Assembly: GCA_030762895.1 (NCBI GenBank)
Contig: CM061062.1
Span: 284,762,397 to 284,826,396 of the forward strand
From: Sophora flavescens
Taxonomy: Eukaryota; Streptophyta; Magnoliopsida; Fabales; Fabaceae
DNA: 64,000 nt
Direction of reading: 5' to 3'
Shown here: piece after piece, positions 34,946 through 46,996 of the stretch
How positions within the stretch are numbered: position 1 is the first letter of the stretch
Layout: each line of letters opens with the position of its first letter
Notes under the pieces: generated by a model
The model's database searches: none
Seen by the model: only the letters and a program-made list of their open reading frames with translations
Told to the model about the DNA's origin: nothing
Made by a program: the position numbers and the translations under genes

Positions 34946-35983
34946 CTACATCAAGACACATCCCAAGTCATTCTTAGACGCGTCGCAGTAAACCACAAAA
35001 CTCACTAAGGGGTCCGGTATAGTTAAGATTGGCGATGACACCAATCTCCTCTTAAGCTCTTGGAACCCGTCCTCACACTCCCAGTCCCACACAAAAGGTT
35101 TCCCTTTCCTAGTCAACTGGGTAAAAGGTAAGGCTAGTCTAGAGAACCCCTCTATGAACTTCCTATAGTAACCAACTAAGCCTAAGAAACTTCTCACTTC
35201 GGTTACTGTCTTAGGTTGTTCCCATCCCAACACCGGATCAACTTTAGAGGAATCAACCGCTACACCATCCTTTGAGATTGTGTGTCCTAAAAACTTTACC
35301 TCATCTAGCCAAAACTCACACTTCTCCGGTTTGGCATAAAGACGCTCGTCCCTCAAGATCTGCAACACCAACTTTAAGTGTTCTCCATGTTCTTCTGGTG
35401 TCCTAGAGTATATTAAAATATCATCTATGAACACCACCACAAACCTGTCCAAAAAGGTCCTAAAGATCCGATTCATGTAGTCCATGAAAACGGCTGGGGC
35501 GTTGGTCACACCAAAGGGCATCACTACATACTCATAGTGCCCATACCTTGTCCTGAAGGCTGTCTTAGGGATGTCCTCGCCTCTAACTCTAATTTGATGG
35601 TATCCCGATATTAGATCTATTTTGGAAAACACTGACGCTCCCCTTAACTGATCTAAGAGGTCATCTATCCTAGGCAAGGGATATTTGTTCTTGATGGTTA
35701 CCTTATTCAGTTGTCTATAATCAACACACAACCTCATACCCCCATCTTTTTTCTTCACTGGAAGTACTGGTGCTCCACAAGGTGACACACTAGGCCTAAT
35801 AAGCCCCTTTTGTAACATATCCTCTATCTGTTTCTTGAGCTCGCCCAACTCTAGAGGTGCCATCCTATAGGGTGCCATTGATACAGGTCCACTCTCAGGT
35901 ACTAGATCTATGGTAAACTCAATCTCTCTATCTGGAGGTAAACTAGAGACATCCTTAGGAAACACATCTGGGAACTCACACAA
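34946..35983 (-). pseudogene. pol: Reverse transcriptase of element B
   Basis: 345 codons with [45 protein letters not shown] and the catalytic FIDDILIYS. The core is open, but the upstream protease frame does not continue into it (frame change near 35980) and a TAG cuts off RNase H. Confidence 0.92.
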
Positions 35984-36710
35984 TAGGCAACGCCGCTATA
36001 TCACTTTCAGCCCCTATCTTAGCATAAAAGAGGAGTATATATCCCTGAGCCCCCTCAACTAAGCACTTATGACATGAGGCAGCAGAGATAAGATGTTCTG
36101 TCCCAGGAGAGTTAACAGACATGGACTGTGGAATGAAGGAAATAGTTCGGCTAGCACAATCAATAATAGCATTATTATGGGACAACCAGTCCATGCCCAA
36201 AATAACATCCAGACCAGACATAGGTAAACATATCAGATCAACAATATAAGTCAGGTCTTGACACAATAAAGGACATTGCAGGCAGACAAAAGAAGTAATA
36301 AATCTATCCTTAGCAGGAGTAGAAACACACAAATCATATGACAGTTTAGTAACAGGTAACTCTAAGAATTGAGCACATTTAAATGAAATGAATGAATGTG
36401 TTGCTCCCGATTCGAACAATATGATAACATCATGACCTTTAATAAAGCCCTTACCTTGGATCAAACCGTCGGACTCCTTCACCTCCTCTCCTTGGATGGT
36501 AAAGACCCTTCCGTGGTTCAATGATCTGGTTTGAGATTGTCCTCCTGACTTGCACATCCTATCAAAGTGTCCCATCTTCCCGCATTTGTGGCAAGTGGTT
36601 TGTGCCGCGGGGCATACACGATCTCCATGCTGCCACCCACACTTGTAACATGCAGTCCCCTTCTCACCTTGAGCACCTTGAACCTGCTTACCCTTTGTGA
36701 TTGTAGGCAC
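35976..36710 (-). pseudogene. Gag zinc knuckles and protease of element B
   Basis: Two CCHC-like knuckles (CYKCGWQHGDRVC, CHKCGKMGHFDRMC) are followed by an aspartic protease. The active-site block reads LFESGATHSFIS, with Glu in place of the family's Asp. The second block, DVILGMDWLS, is normal. The substitution should abolish activity. Confidence 0.88.
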
Positions 36711-36725
36711 AGGTCGTAGGCTCTT

Positions 36726-37505
36726 CTAGAAATTACCCCATTTCCCATGGAACCTCTTGCCGTCACTGAATCTATTCTCCTTCGACCTCTCAGCCAGCAC
36801 AGCTTGCATATTCTGCTCCGCCACCCTACACTTGTTCACTAAAGTGGGGTAGTCTCGAATCTCTAGGAGCCCAATAAGGCTCTGCAGCTCTGGCTTCAAA
36901 CCCTGCTCGAACTTAATTGCTTTCCATGGACCATCAGGATTATCCCTCACTTGTGTGGAGAACCTTGCAAGCCTCTCAAACTAGGCCACATATTCCGCCA
37001 CCGTCATACTCCCCTGATGAAGATGTAGAAACTCCATCTCTTTCTATATCCGGACACTGTGCGAAAAGTACTTCTCTAGAAATACCTCCTAGAATCTGTC
37101 CCACGTGGTAGGGGCACCTGAAGCAAGCAACCCGCCCCTGGCACAGTTCCACCAGTGCTATGCATCCGACTCTAACATATAGGTGGCGAAATCCACCTTC
37201 TGAGCATCAGAGCACCCCATGGCCTGGAAGATCTTCTCTAATTTCAGTAACCATTCCTCTACCTCAATAGGATCGGTGGTCCCTCGAAAAGCTAGCGGAT
37301 TATTATTCCTGAACTCTGACAGGCCCCTGTACTGTGGATCTGGAGCTGCAACCGGTACCACGTTAAGCACGTCCCCCTTATCCCTTATCTGATGGAGAGT
37401 CTCCGTCTGCTCCTGCATAACTCTGGCCATTCGAGCCAAGGTCGCTGCAAGTGCATCATTCCTCCCTCTCCTGTTCGCTGCCATAATCTGCATACCACCA
37501 ATCAA
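36726..37505 (-). pseudogene. gag: Gag of element B, interrupted
   Basis: Open pieces 37505-37158 (PIEVEEWLLKLEKIFQAMGC, a gag block) and 36950-36726 (FEQGLKPELQSLIG) lie in one frame, separated by stops between 37158 and 36950. Confidence 0.85.
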
Positions 37506-37634
37506 ACAGTGGGTTGATCAAGTCCAATATCCAAAAGAATAGAATGTAGAATTATAACTCTAACAAGCATCCTATGCGCCCAAGTTTTGTTTTTGAAAAA
37601 GCCCCACTACCACAGTCCGATTTAGGATCGAACT

Positions 37635-37646
37635 GCTCTGATACCA
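37635..37646 (-). other. tRNA-iMet-type primer binding site of element B
   Basis: Minus strand TGGTATCAGAGC, four bases inside the 5' LTR. This is the common initiator-Met tRNA complement of plant retroelements. Confidence 0.9.
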
Positions 37647-37650
37647 TAAA

Positions 37651-39336
37651 TGTAACGCCCTTTGTTACATTAGTAATCCCAAGATAAAATCAATAAAAAT
37701 CCTTTAAAACATTTAATTAAAACATACATCTCATAAAGAAAAATTAAAAAAATTATTTAAAGTCTGAAAATACCTCATATTAAATAATATAGTAATAAAA
37801 TATCCATGTAATGAATATAAATATAAACAAAAACCAAAAGCCTCAAAACCGGGCGTCTAATTACAATCCGGGAAAAATAATACGTAAACCAAAAAAAACA
37901 TCGTCCGCACCCTCAACCATACTACATTACTAACCAACTAGGTGATAAGAAGACGACTCCTCAGGTCCCTGGGTCCTCAACAGCGATATCCTCGGTCTCT
38001 GAAAACAATACTTATAATGAGATATAAAATCTCAGTGATCAACAATACAGTTTTATAAAATATTTTCGAAAATAGTATTGTTCTCAGTCGGCGCGGTAAC
38101 CGGAAAAACTGTCCATGGCATCCGCTAATTTTCCAAAATAATATATATATAGGAGACTACTTTTAATATCAACAATAATCTCATCAACTCAATAACATAT
38201 AACGTAACAATGACTTATCTCAATACATCACATTCCATATACCAAATAAATTCTAGATTAACCCAAGCGGCCCGAAGACCTCCTAATTAAATTGGTCTCT
38301 TGCCGGCATGCCATAAATTCACACATCACATGACAATGGCGTCCCATTGCCCACCTCTACTCACGAGGAGTGTTTCGATGTCACCCTCCTGTCGGGGACA
38401 TTTCCATTTCGATACCTCCCATGTGCACATGGTGGTATTTCTCCTTTTTCGACACCCCAACATTTGGTGGTGTTACTTTCGATACCCCATTTTAGGTAGT
38501 ATTACTCATTTTCGACATCCCATTCATATGGCGATGTTACTTCCGATACCCCATTAAGGCGGTATTACTCTTAGATACCCTTATCGTAGGTTGTATTGCG
38601 GTAAACATCATACAACTCATCATAAGGCATAAATTTCATGTCTCATACATGTAACAACTCATTTACCATAAGTTAAATATTTAATTTTATCATGCATATC
38701 AAATAAACTCACATGACATAACATACACCAATAAGCACGTCATTCAACTAATACAAATACCAATCATGTATTTCATGCCATCAATAACAAGAATAAATAC
38801 TCAATTTAATAAATTTTTATTTTAATTCAAAACCCCTAATTTTTTTAAAAAATTGTTTATTAATAACATGCATCGTTCAAATAAAATCTCTCAAAATCAT
38901 AGGTAAATCGCTCAACACCACAAGCACATATACCATGGAAAGGGTTATTAAAAGATACTGTTATTCACCTCTCGAAGGTCTCCAAAAGCTCCCAAAAGTT
39001 ATATATGATAAAACCTACAGCTTCGTTAAAAACATTTCTTATCACTGCTGACGTCAATTGACCTGCCTGCTACTGTGCTTGTACTACCCAAGAAGGAAAC
39101 GCGTAAACCTCTTCCTTTCCACGCTCTGTGTTGCGGCGTTACTAGCCCACATGCACAGTGACTGATTTATATATATATACATAGCAGCAGGCACGGTCAA
39201 CTAGCGTCGGGATTTTTAGGTTTTAAAAATCCTTTATTATTATTATTATTATTAGGAATTGCCTTAGGCTAAGCACAAAAGCCAAAAGCAAGGGCTGCTT
39301 GGGCTTAACGCCCCCGGTACCCCTTTCTTTTTTTTT

Positions 39337-39374
<38 letters not shown>

Positions 39375-39478
39375 ACATTCTTTATAATAGTTAATAAATT
39401 TCAATAAATCCTTATACTATCAATTTTTTATACTAAATCTCTTATTTATATTTTATTTGAACTATACTTTTTAATAAC

Positions 39479-39510
<32 letters not shown>

Positions 39511-39542
39511 AATTAATTATGTTAGAATTTTAGGATGTTACA
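37651..39542 (-). repeat. 5' LTR of element B
   Basis: Near-identical to 31117-33004. The hairpin array is at 38373-38601. (TA)n near 39344-39369 and (ATT)n near 39481-39510. Confidence 0.92.
38373..38601. repeat. Tandem hairpin array in the right LTR of B
   Basis: Copy of the array at 31840-32068 with a few substitutions, e.g. TTCGATACC to TTAGATACC at the last unit. Confidence 0.7.
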
Positions 39543-39547
39543 ATCCA

Positions 39548-40265
39548 CACGTAGATATAATATCTCTTACGAACTCTATACCAAATGTCTTATATTCTAC
39601 ACAGAACTGAGGAATTTTATAAATTTTATAAATAAAGAAATGTGAAGCAGTAGCACGTTCACATACTTATTTTTAGCTATCCCAAAATGATAATTTCAAA
39701 AAAGGAAGAAATAGTTTCACTTTATGTTGATAAGAAGATCTTACTAAAAAAAAATATATGTGATAACAAAATGGAGAATAATGTTTAACAAAATTACAAT
39801 TAAACTGTGCAGACATTATGCAAAAACAACTGTAAAAATTAACACCACAATAGTATAAGAAACCTATTCAATCTCGATTTTGAGTAGGCACGTACAAATA
39901 AGAAATAACATTTTTTTTCACTTTTTGTTAAGAAATATAAGTTTGTTAGGATTAGACATGCCATTAATCTATATGGAAAACAAGTCATAGGGAATATCAA
40001 TTGCGATTAATAATTTGTCACTTGAGAAGCAATTTGAAATTTAAAGGAAAGTGATCCTCTAAAAATTTTATAACAAAATTACAACATTATAATAAAATTT
40101 GAACATATATATATATAATTATTTAATCTCACTTCCATTTTTATTCCCGTCCACTAATACTTCTTTAAATCTTGATGCTTCTTGGTTATTCCTAGACACA
40201 TGGTTAACGTTCTTTTATGTGTCTCTTCTAATATATTTTTTTTCCTCTAAGGCTCCCCTCCTTAG
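39548..40265 (-). pseudogene. Interior of element A resumed after B
   Basis: Mostly unrecognised AT-rich sequence. From about 40170 it aligns by eye with B near 34310-34390, the zone between RNase H and integrase, up to the hAT insertion. Confidence 0.55.
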
Positions 40266-41227
40266 TAGGGGTGTTCGCGGATTGGATTGGATCGGTTTTG
40301 AGCTAAAAAATCATCCAATCCAATGTTGAAAACAACATGCGGTTTGGATTGGATCGGTTTGCTTCCTTAAAAAAATCCGATCCAATCCAATCAAATGCGG
40401 TTTGGATTGGATTGGATAATTCGGTTTTTGTCATGTTTTTTTTATGTCAAGTGTCCTTTCTACTATTTAATAGTGAACAAAATATAATCTTCATTTAAGG
40501 GAGCTAGTTTAGGGTGTCAATACTTATTTTAATCTCTCTATATGTTAGAACAGTAGAACCTTTATGAAAGGCATCAACCATTTATTCATTATTAACCATT
40601 ATTTGATTTCATGACGAGTGAGGAAAATTCTAGAGAATTCCCGACAAATTTTAATTTGGGAATTTCAGGAAAAAAAATTTATTGATATTTTTAACACGTT
40701 CTTTTAAGTTAAATATTCTTTTATGTTAATATTTATATCTACTCTTACTTATCCTATTTTTTACTTGAATCGGCTACAAAAAATGTAGCTAAGTATTTGT
40801 CAAATTTACTTAATTGGTTTCCTATTTTTCATGTTTACTCAATCAAGTAGATATATGTTATGCGTCAAAACTTTTAGCAAAATATAACTTCAAGACATTA
40901 ATATTTATTTGAAATAGTCTCATATATTTCATCCCAACAAAAATATTAAAGAGAATGAGGAACATAAAAGTATGAAAAATGATGATTAAGTATGAGTAAT
41001 ACTATCTTGTCAAAAAAAAGTATGAGTAATACTATAATTTCAAAAATAATAGTATATGCATATAGTAGTTCGGTTTGGATTGGATTTCACTTGGGGATCC
41101 AAAATCCGATCCAATCCAATGGAAAAAAGTGGTTTTTTCGGTTTTCGGTTTTTTCGATTTGCGGTTTGTTCGGTTTTCGATTTTTGGTTCAGTTTTGACG
41201 GTTTGGATCGGTTGACAAACACCCCTA
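40266..41227. mobile_element. Non-autonomous hAT element
   Basis: 962 bp with ends TAGGGGTGTTCG and, reverse-complemented from the right, TAGGGGTGTTTG. Perfect 8-bp duplication CTCCTTAG on both sides (40258-40265 and 41228-41235). The subterminal regions are full of GGATTGGAT/ATCCAATCC and CGGTTT repeats in opposite orientations. There is no transposase ORF. It lies inside the decayed gypsy sequence of element A. Confidence 0.92.
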
Positions 41228-42953
41228 CTCCTTAGGGACAATGATCATATTCTTAAACAACACTACACCATTATTATATAACACATAATTCTCTTGATCC
41301 AAAAGAGATTTCAAATCCTAGTTTAAAAACTACACTCGCTTAATCTATTTTCTAAGGTCACTACAAATTTTCAACCTATTCAATTCCAAGTTTTAAGCCT
41401 TAAAAAGATATCCAAATTCATGTCTCTAGACTCTTCTATTAGATTCATCTCTTGCAACTTCAAGTTAGACTTGTGCGGAAATTTCCTACTCCGAGTATCG
41501 ACCATTGCATTAGCCTTTCCCGGACTATACTTCAACTCAAAATTATAGTTCCTAAGAAAATTCATCCACTTTCTTTGCCTTATATTTAACTCTTCGTCTA
41601 TGTCTCTGTCTCTATCTCTTAACAACTGTTTAAGGCTCTACTGATCATTAAAAACTTCAAGTTGTATCCTATACAAGAGATTTTCCTTTCCTAATCAGCT
41701 TGGTGAGAGGTAAGGCTAGTCTAGAGAACTCGTTTATAACTTTCTATAATACTTCTCCAATTCTAGGAAACTTCTCACACTTGTCATTGTCTTAGGCTTC
41801 TCTCACCCTATCCCTGCATCTACTTTACTAGAATCAACCACTACTCTACTTCATTGATCTAAGCTCATCTATCCTAGGTAAAAGATACCTATCCATAATA
41901 GTTACTTTGTTCAATTGCATATTGCCCACATATAACCTCATACACCCATCATCTTTTCCCACTAAAAGCACTCAAAACTTAATACAAAATCAAACATATT
42001 TTTAAAATTTATAAAGTGAACCATAAATTAATTTAAATATTAAATATATAATTTGATTCAAAATAACAAAAAATAGAATTCATTCCACAATTAAATCCAT
42101 GAGTCAGAGGAAGTTAGAAATATAATTACAATGCAATAAATTGGCCTCGATGCGATGGAGGTGAACTTCACGCACAGAAGGAATTAAAAAAATTTAATAG
42201 GACATTTCAATTAGATATGGGAATGGGTTTTGACGGTGTTGGCGGAAGTATGGATGATGAGAATAGTGTAAATAAGAAAAGACCAGCATGAACGCACATA
42301 CAAAACTACCATTAGTAATAACTCCTTATAGATTCAAGGAAAATAAATTTATTAAAATCAATTCATCATCAACATTCAAAAATCTCATATAAAGAATCAA
42401 GTACCATGAATTACAACTTTTTTTTTTAGAAACACATGACTCAAAGGACAAATGAAAGATAGGCAACTCAAATTTCACACTTGAAGGATATATCAAAGAA
42501 AGTGTTGCTCCTGAATCAAACAATATAGTAACTTCTTCCCCTATACGAGTTAAAGAAATCAAGTCTCCTTCGGATTCTAAGCTGCCTCAGAATAATAGTA
42601 GATCATTCTTCTTGAATTCGAAAAGTTCCACGTGCTAAGGGTCCTAGGTAGCCACCACTCCATCAGTGATTGGCCTCCATTCCCTTACAGTTGACAGAGA
42701 GTCTCCGTCTGCCCTTACGTAGCTTTGATCATACAAACCAAAGCTGCTGCAAGTGCAATGTTCGTCCCTCGCCTATTAGTCCTATAAATCTGCTCACTAC
42801 CTATGAAATATTGGGTTGATCATGTCCAATATCCCAAAGAATAACATGCAGTATTTATAACTCTAACAAGCATCCTATGCGCCCAAGTTTTGTTTTAGAA
42901 AAAGCCCCACTACCATAGTCCGATTTAGAATCGAACTGCTCTGATACCAAAAA
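41228..42953 (-). pseudogene. Decayed gag-pol scraps of element A
   Basis: Pieces align with element B: RNase H (41625-41380, NIRQRKWMNFLRNYNFELKY), RT ends (41690-41960, with the catalytic region missing), protease (42562-42326, VTILFDSGATLSLI, catalytic Asp kept), then a short gag-leader piece and the primer site. The order is right but large parts are deleted, so it could not have supplied its own enzymes. Confidence 0.8.
42938..42949 (-). other. tRNA-iMet-type primer binding site of element A
   Basis: Minus strand TGGTATCAGAGC just inside the 5' LTR that starts at 42954. Confidence 0.88.
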
Positions 42954-45118
42954 TGTAACGCCCTTCGTTACATTAGTAACCCAAATTAATTTCAATAAAA
43001 GTCTTCCAAAACATTTAATTAAAAAACACAAGTCATAAAATTTTTCTCAAATAACTAAGTATGAAAACACCTCGTATTAAATAAAATAATAGTATTTACA
43101 AAGTATTGAAAAATATTATTAAATCCAATCATTTGAATAAAAACTAAAAGCCTCAAAACTGGGCATCTATTTACAATCTGAGAAAAATAGTATATAAACC
43201 AAAGAACGCCGTCCGCATAATACTCTAAACCATACTACATTACTAACCAACTAGCTAATCAAAGATAACTCTTCAGCTCTCTAGATCCTCAACAGCGATG
43301 TCATCGGGCTCTGAAAACAATACTTATAATGAGATATAAAATCCCAGTGCACAACAATACATTTATAAAATGTTTCGAAAAATAGTGTTGTTCTCAGTCG
43401 GTGAGATAACCGGAAAAACTGTACATTGTATCCGCGAATTTCCCAAAATAATATAAAAAAATACTTTTAATAACAACAAAAATTTCATCAAATCATATGC
43501 ATATAGCATAAGATCAACTCGTTTCAAGGCATCACATTCCACATACCAAGTAAATTCTAAATTAATCCAAGTGGCTCAAAGGCCTCATAACTAAACTGGT
43601 CTCTTGCCGGCATGCCATAAATCTCACACATCACATGACAATGGCGTCCCATCGCCCACCCCTACTCATGAGGAATGTTTCGATGTCACCCTGCTGTCGG
43701 GGACATTTCTATTTTAATACCTCCCATGTGCTCATAACGGTATTTCTCCCTTTTCGACACCCCAACGTGTGGTGGTGTTACTTTCGATACCCATTTTAGG
43801 TGGTATTGCTCTTTTTCGACATCCCAATTATATGGGGATGTTACTTTCGATACCCCATTACGGTGGTATTACTTTTCGATACCCCTATCATAGGTGGTGT
43901 TGCGGCAAACATCATACAGCATGTTATAACTCAAATATGTCATGTCTCATGCATGTAACAAACTATTTCCCTCAATTTTAAACATATAAACTTCCACCAA
44001 TAACAAACAATCATGAATATCACAACATATCATACATGAATAAGCACGTCACAACATCAATTAATCAATTAATTCCCCTTTTAAACAAAACCCCAATTTT
44101 AGAATTTTGGTTAGTAACAATATGCATCAAGTCAATTAAAGACTCCCAAAACCACATGGTAATCCCTTATCAACAAAAACAATCATATATACCATGGAAA
44201 GGGTTCATAAAAAGTATTGTTACTCATCTCTTGAAGACCTCCAAATAGCTCTAAGCATTTCCTACTGCGAATCCTAACGTTTGCCAAAAGTTATCATCAT
44301 CTTCCTCTTCCTAGACTCCCTTTTCCACAACTATCTCTTCTTAATCCTTCAATTTCTTCTCTTCTTAGTCGTTTCTGAGTTTCTAGATGTAATTAGGGTT
44401 CAAAAACGCACCCTAATAGTGTTAAGATTCTATTTATAGAGCCCCCAATAGCCTAAAACGTGTAAAAACGCGCTAAGCCCGCTTACTCTGCATATGGTGA
44501 TGTATTTCGCACATATATTGAGTTATAGACATTCAAAAATTATAAATTTTATATCGTTGGAAAGATAAAAGAATTGTCTACAACTGTTATGAAGATCACA
44601 AAATCTGAAACCGACGTTTAGATAGTCAAAACGTGGATAGAATTTTAAAAAACGGTTCTGGCGCTGGAACATGATTAGTGTGTACGAATTTGGTCATAAC
44701 TTGAGCTACAAGAATCCAATTTGGACGAATTTGGTGTCTATGGAAAGCTAAGGAACAGGTCTATATTTCTTATGCAGATATGGAATTCAAACAAGTTCTC
44801 TTTGGTTACTAAATATCCATCTGAAGTTAGGTATCTAGTCATATTATGCGAAATTGAGCTTAAAACACTCAAACTATCTATTTATAATGGGTAACACAGC
44901 ATGGGCCTTGATATGTCTATGTTTCATATCATTATTGCCGCAATAATTTAGTCCATGGTAGGTTCTTATCCCTATTTTTATTTTATTTTTTTAAATAAAT
45001 TTTACATTATTCTGGAACCCACTGGATTTTTATTATAGAGAAAACAATTATAATAAACTCTTATACTACCCCTTTTTTTTTATTAAAATAATTATATTTG
45101 AATTTTTAGGATGTTACA
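42954..45118 (-). repeat. 5' LTR of element A
   Basis: 2165 bp, TG...CA, pairs with 27952-30118. The hairpin array is at 43678-43905. Confidence 0.92.
43678..43905. repeat. Tandem hairpin array in the right LTR of A
   Basis: Same units as 28676-28904, with scattered substitutions, some in stems. Confidence 0.72.
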
Positions 45119-45123
45119 AATCT

Positions 45124-45428
45124 AATTTATGCAACAAATCAATATTCCGGTAACGATATATTTCATTTACAAGAGTAGGATCACCACATAAAAAGTTGAT
45201 TCCCTCAATTGTTGAATTTGGATTCCTTTATAATCTGTGAAATGCATTGTACACATTTGCAGCTACCTTTTATTTATCTCCGAATATAAATAGGTAAGGT
45301 TTTAGGGTGTATTCAAGGCATTCCAATTTACTTATATGATAAGAGTATAAATGTAAAAAAAACTCTCAAATATATCTTCGGTTTATAAAAGATCATTCGT
45401 TTTGGAACAAAAAAAAATTCTAAAATTA
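45124..45428. other. Helitron interior after element A
   Basis: AT-rich spacer, nothing recognised. Confidence 0.5.
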
Positions 45429-45636
45429 CCAAATATAAATAACGGAGGTCGTAAACATGTATAATAGCCACTAAAATCAGTATGTTATCTTAATCTGTGA
45501 AACATTTATAAATCGCCTACTTATTGTGAACACCCATTTTTGTCCGTCTTTTATGATATTATATTTCAAGGAGACTAATAATAATAATGAAGAGAGAAAA
45601 AAAAAAGAAAAAAGAAATAATAAAGAAAGGAGGGGG

Positions 45637-46798
45637 CAGTCCAGTCGATTGAATTTGCTGTTGGATGCGGTCCAGTCCAGTCCATTGGACATGCTGGTGG
45701 ACGCGATCCAGTCCAGTCCATTGGACTTGCCGGTGGACGCGGACCAGTCCCGTCCAGTGCACTTGCTGTTGGACGGGGTGATCCCGTCCATTGCATTGCA
45801 CTTGTTGTTGGACGGGGTGGTCCCGTCCATTGCATTGCATTTGCTGTTGGACGTAGTCCAATCCATTGCATTGGACTTGCTGTTGGACGCAGTCCAATCC
45901 AGTCCATTGCACTTGCTGTTGGACGGGTTGGTCCCATCCATTGCATTGGACTTGCTGTTGGACGCAGTCCAGTCCATTGCACTTGCTGTTGGACGGGGTG
46001 GTCCCGTCCATTGCTTTGGACTTGCTGTTGGACGCGGTCCAGTCCATTGCACTTGATGTTGGACGGGTTGGTCTTGTCCATTGCATTGGACTTGCTGTTG
46101 GACGCAATCCAGTCCATTGCACTTGTTGTTGGACGGGGTGGTCCCGTCCATTGCATTGCATTTGCTGTTGGACGCGGTCCTGTGCAGTCCAGTGCACTTG
46201 TTGTTGGACGGGGTGGTCCCGTCCATTGCATTGCATTTGCTGCTGGACGCGGTCCTGTCCAGTCCAGTGCACTTGTTGTTGGACGGGGTGATCCCGTCCA
46301 TTGCATTGGACTTGCTGTTGGATGGGGTGGTCCCGTCCATTGCTTTGGACTTGCTGTTGGACGCGGTCCAGTCCAGTCCATTGCACTTGCTGTTGGACGG
46401 GTTGGTCGCTTCCGTTGCATTGGACTTCCTGTTGGACGCAGTCTAGTCCATTGCACTAGCTGTTGGACGGGGTGGTCCCGTCCATTGCATTGCATTTACT
46501 GTTGGACGCAGTCCAGTCCATTGCACTTGCTGTTGGACGCAGTCCAGTCCATTGCATTGAACTTGCTGTTGGACGCAGTCCAGTCCATTGCTTTGGACTT
46601 GCTGTTGGACGCGGTCCAGTCCAGTCCATTGCACTTGCTGTTGGACGGGTTGGTCCCGAGCATTGGACTTGCTTCTGGATGCAGTCCAGTCCATTGCACT
46701 TGCTGTTGGACGGGGTGGTCCTGTCCATTGCTTTGGACTTGCTGTTGGACGCGGTCCGGTCCAGTCCATGGCACTTGCTGTTGGACGGCCAAATATAA
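45637..46798. repeat. Palindromic minisatellite array 1
   Basis: Units of 31, 36 and 39 bp start TTGCTGTTGGAC. Types include TTGGACGGGGTGGTCCCGTCC (stem GGACGGG/CCCGTCC) and TTGGACGCAGTCC (stem GGAC/GTCC), joined by ATTGCATTGGAC or ATTGCAC. Confidence 0.9.
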
Positions 46799-46996
46799 AT
46801 AACGGAGGTCATAAACATGTATAGTAGCCACTTAAATCAGTATGTTTTCTTAATCTGTGAAACATTTATAAATCGCCTATTTATTTTGAACACCCATTTT
46901 TGTTTGTCTTTTATGATATTATATTTCAAGGATATTAATAATAATAATGAAGAGAGAAAAAAAAAGAAAAAAATAATAATAAAGAAAGGACGGGGC

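Larger units (their letters stand above)
31117..39542 (-). mobile_element. Inner Ty3/gypsy chromovirus-like element B (Tekay/Del-like), nested in A
   Basis: LTRs 31117-33004 (1888 bp) and 37651-39542 (1892 bp), TG...CA, with ATCCA on both sides (31112-31116 and 39543-39547). The minus-strand order is gag, zinc knuckles, protease, RT, RNase H, integrase and chromodomain, which identifies a chromovirus. The primer site is tRNA-iMet type. The LTRs differ at roughly 1-2% by eye, younger than A. Gag-pol has several stops and frame changes and two altered catalytic residues, so the copy is inactive. Confidence 0.93.
27952..45118 (-). mobile_element. Outer Ty3/gypsy element A (Tekay/Del-like), non-autonomous and nested with other elements
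   Basis: LTRs at 27952-30118 (2167 bp) and 42954-45118 (2165 bp) are flanked by AATCT on both sides (27947-27951 and 45119-45123), so the outer element is complete. The polypurine tract lies at 30119-30133 and the tRNA-iMet-type primer site at 42938-42949. The interior keeps only scraps of gag, protease, RT, RNase H and integrase. Element B and a hAT element are inserted in it. LTR divergence is about 3-4% by eye in the first 500 bases, while the coding scraps are far more decayed. It was therefore probably already defective when it moved. Confidence 0.9.
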
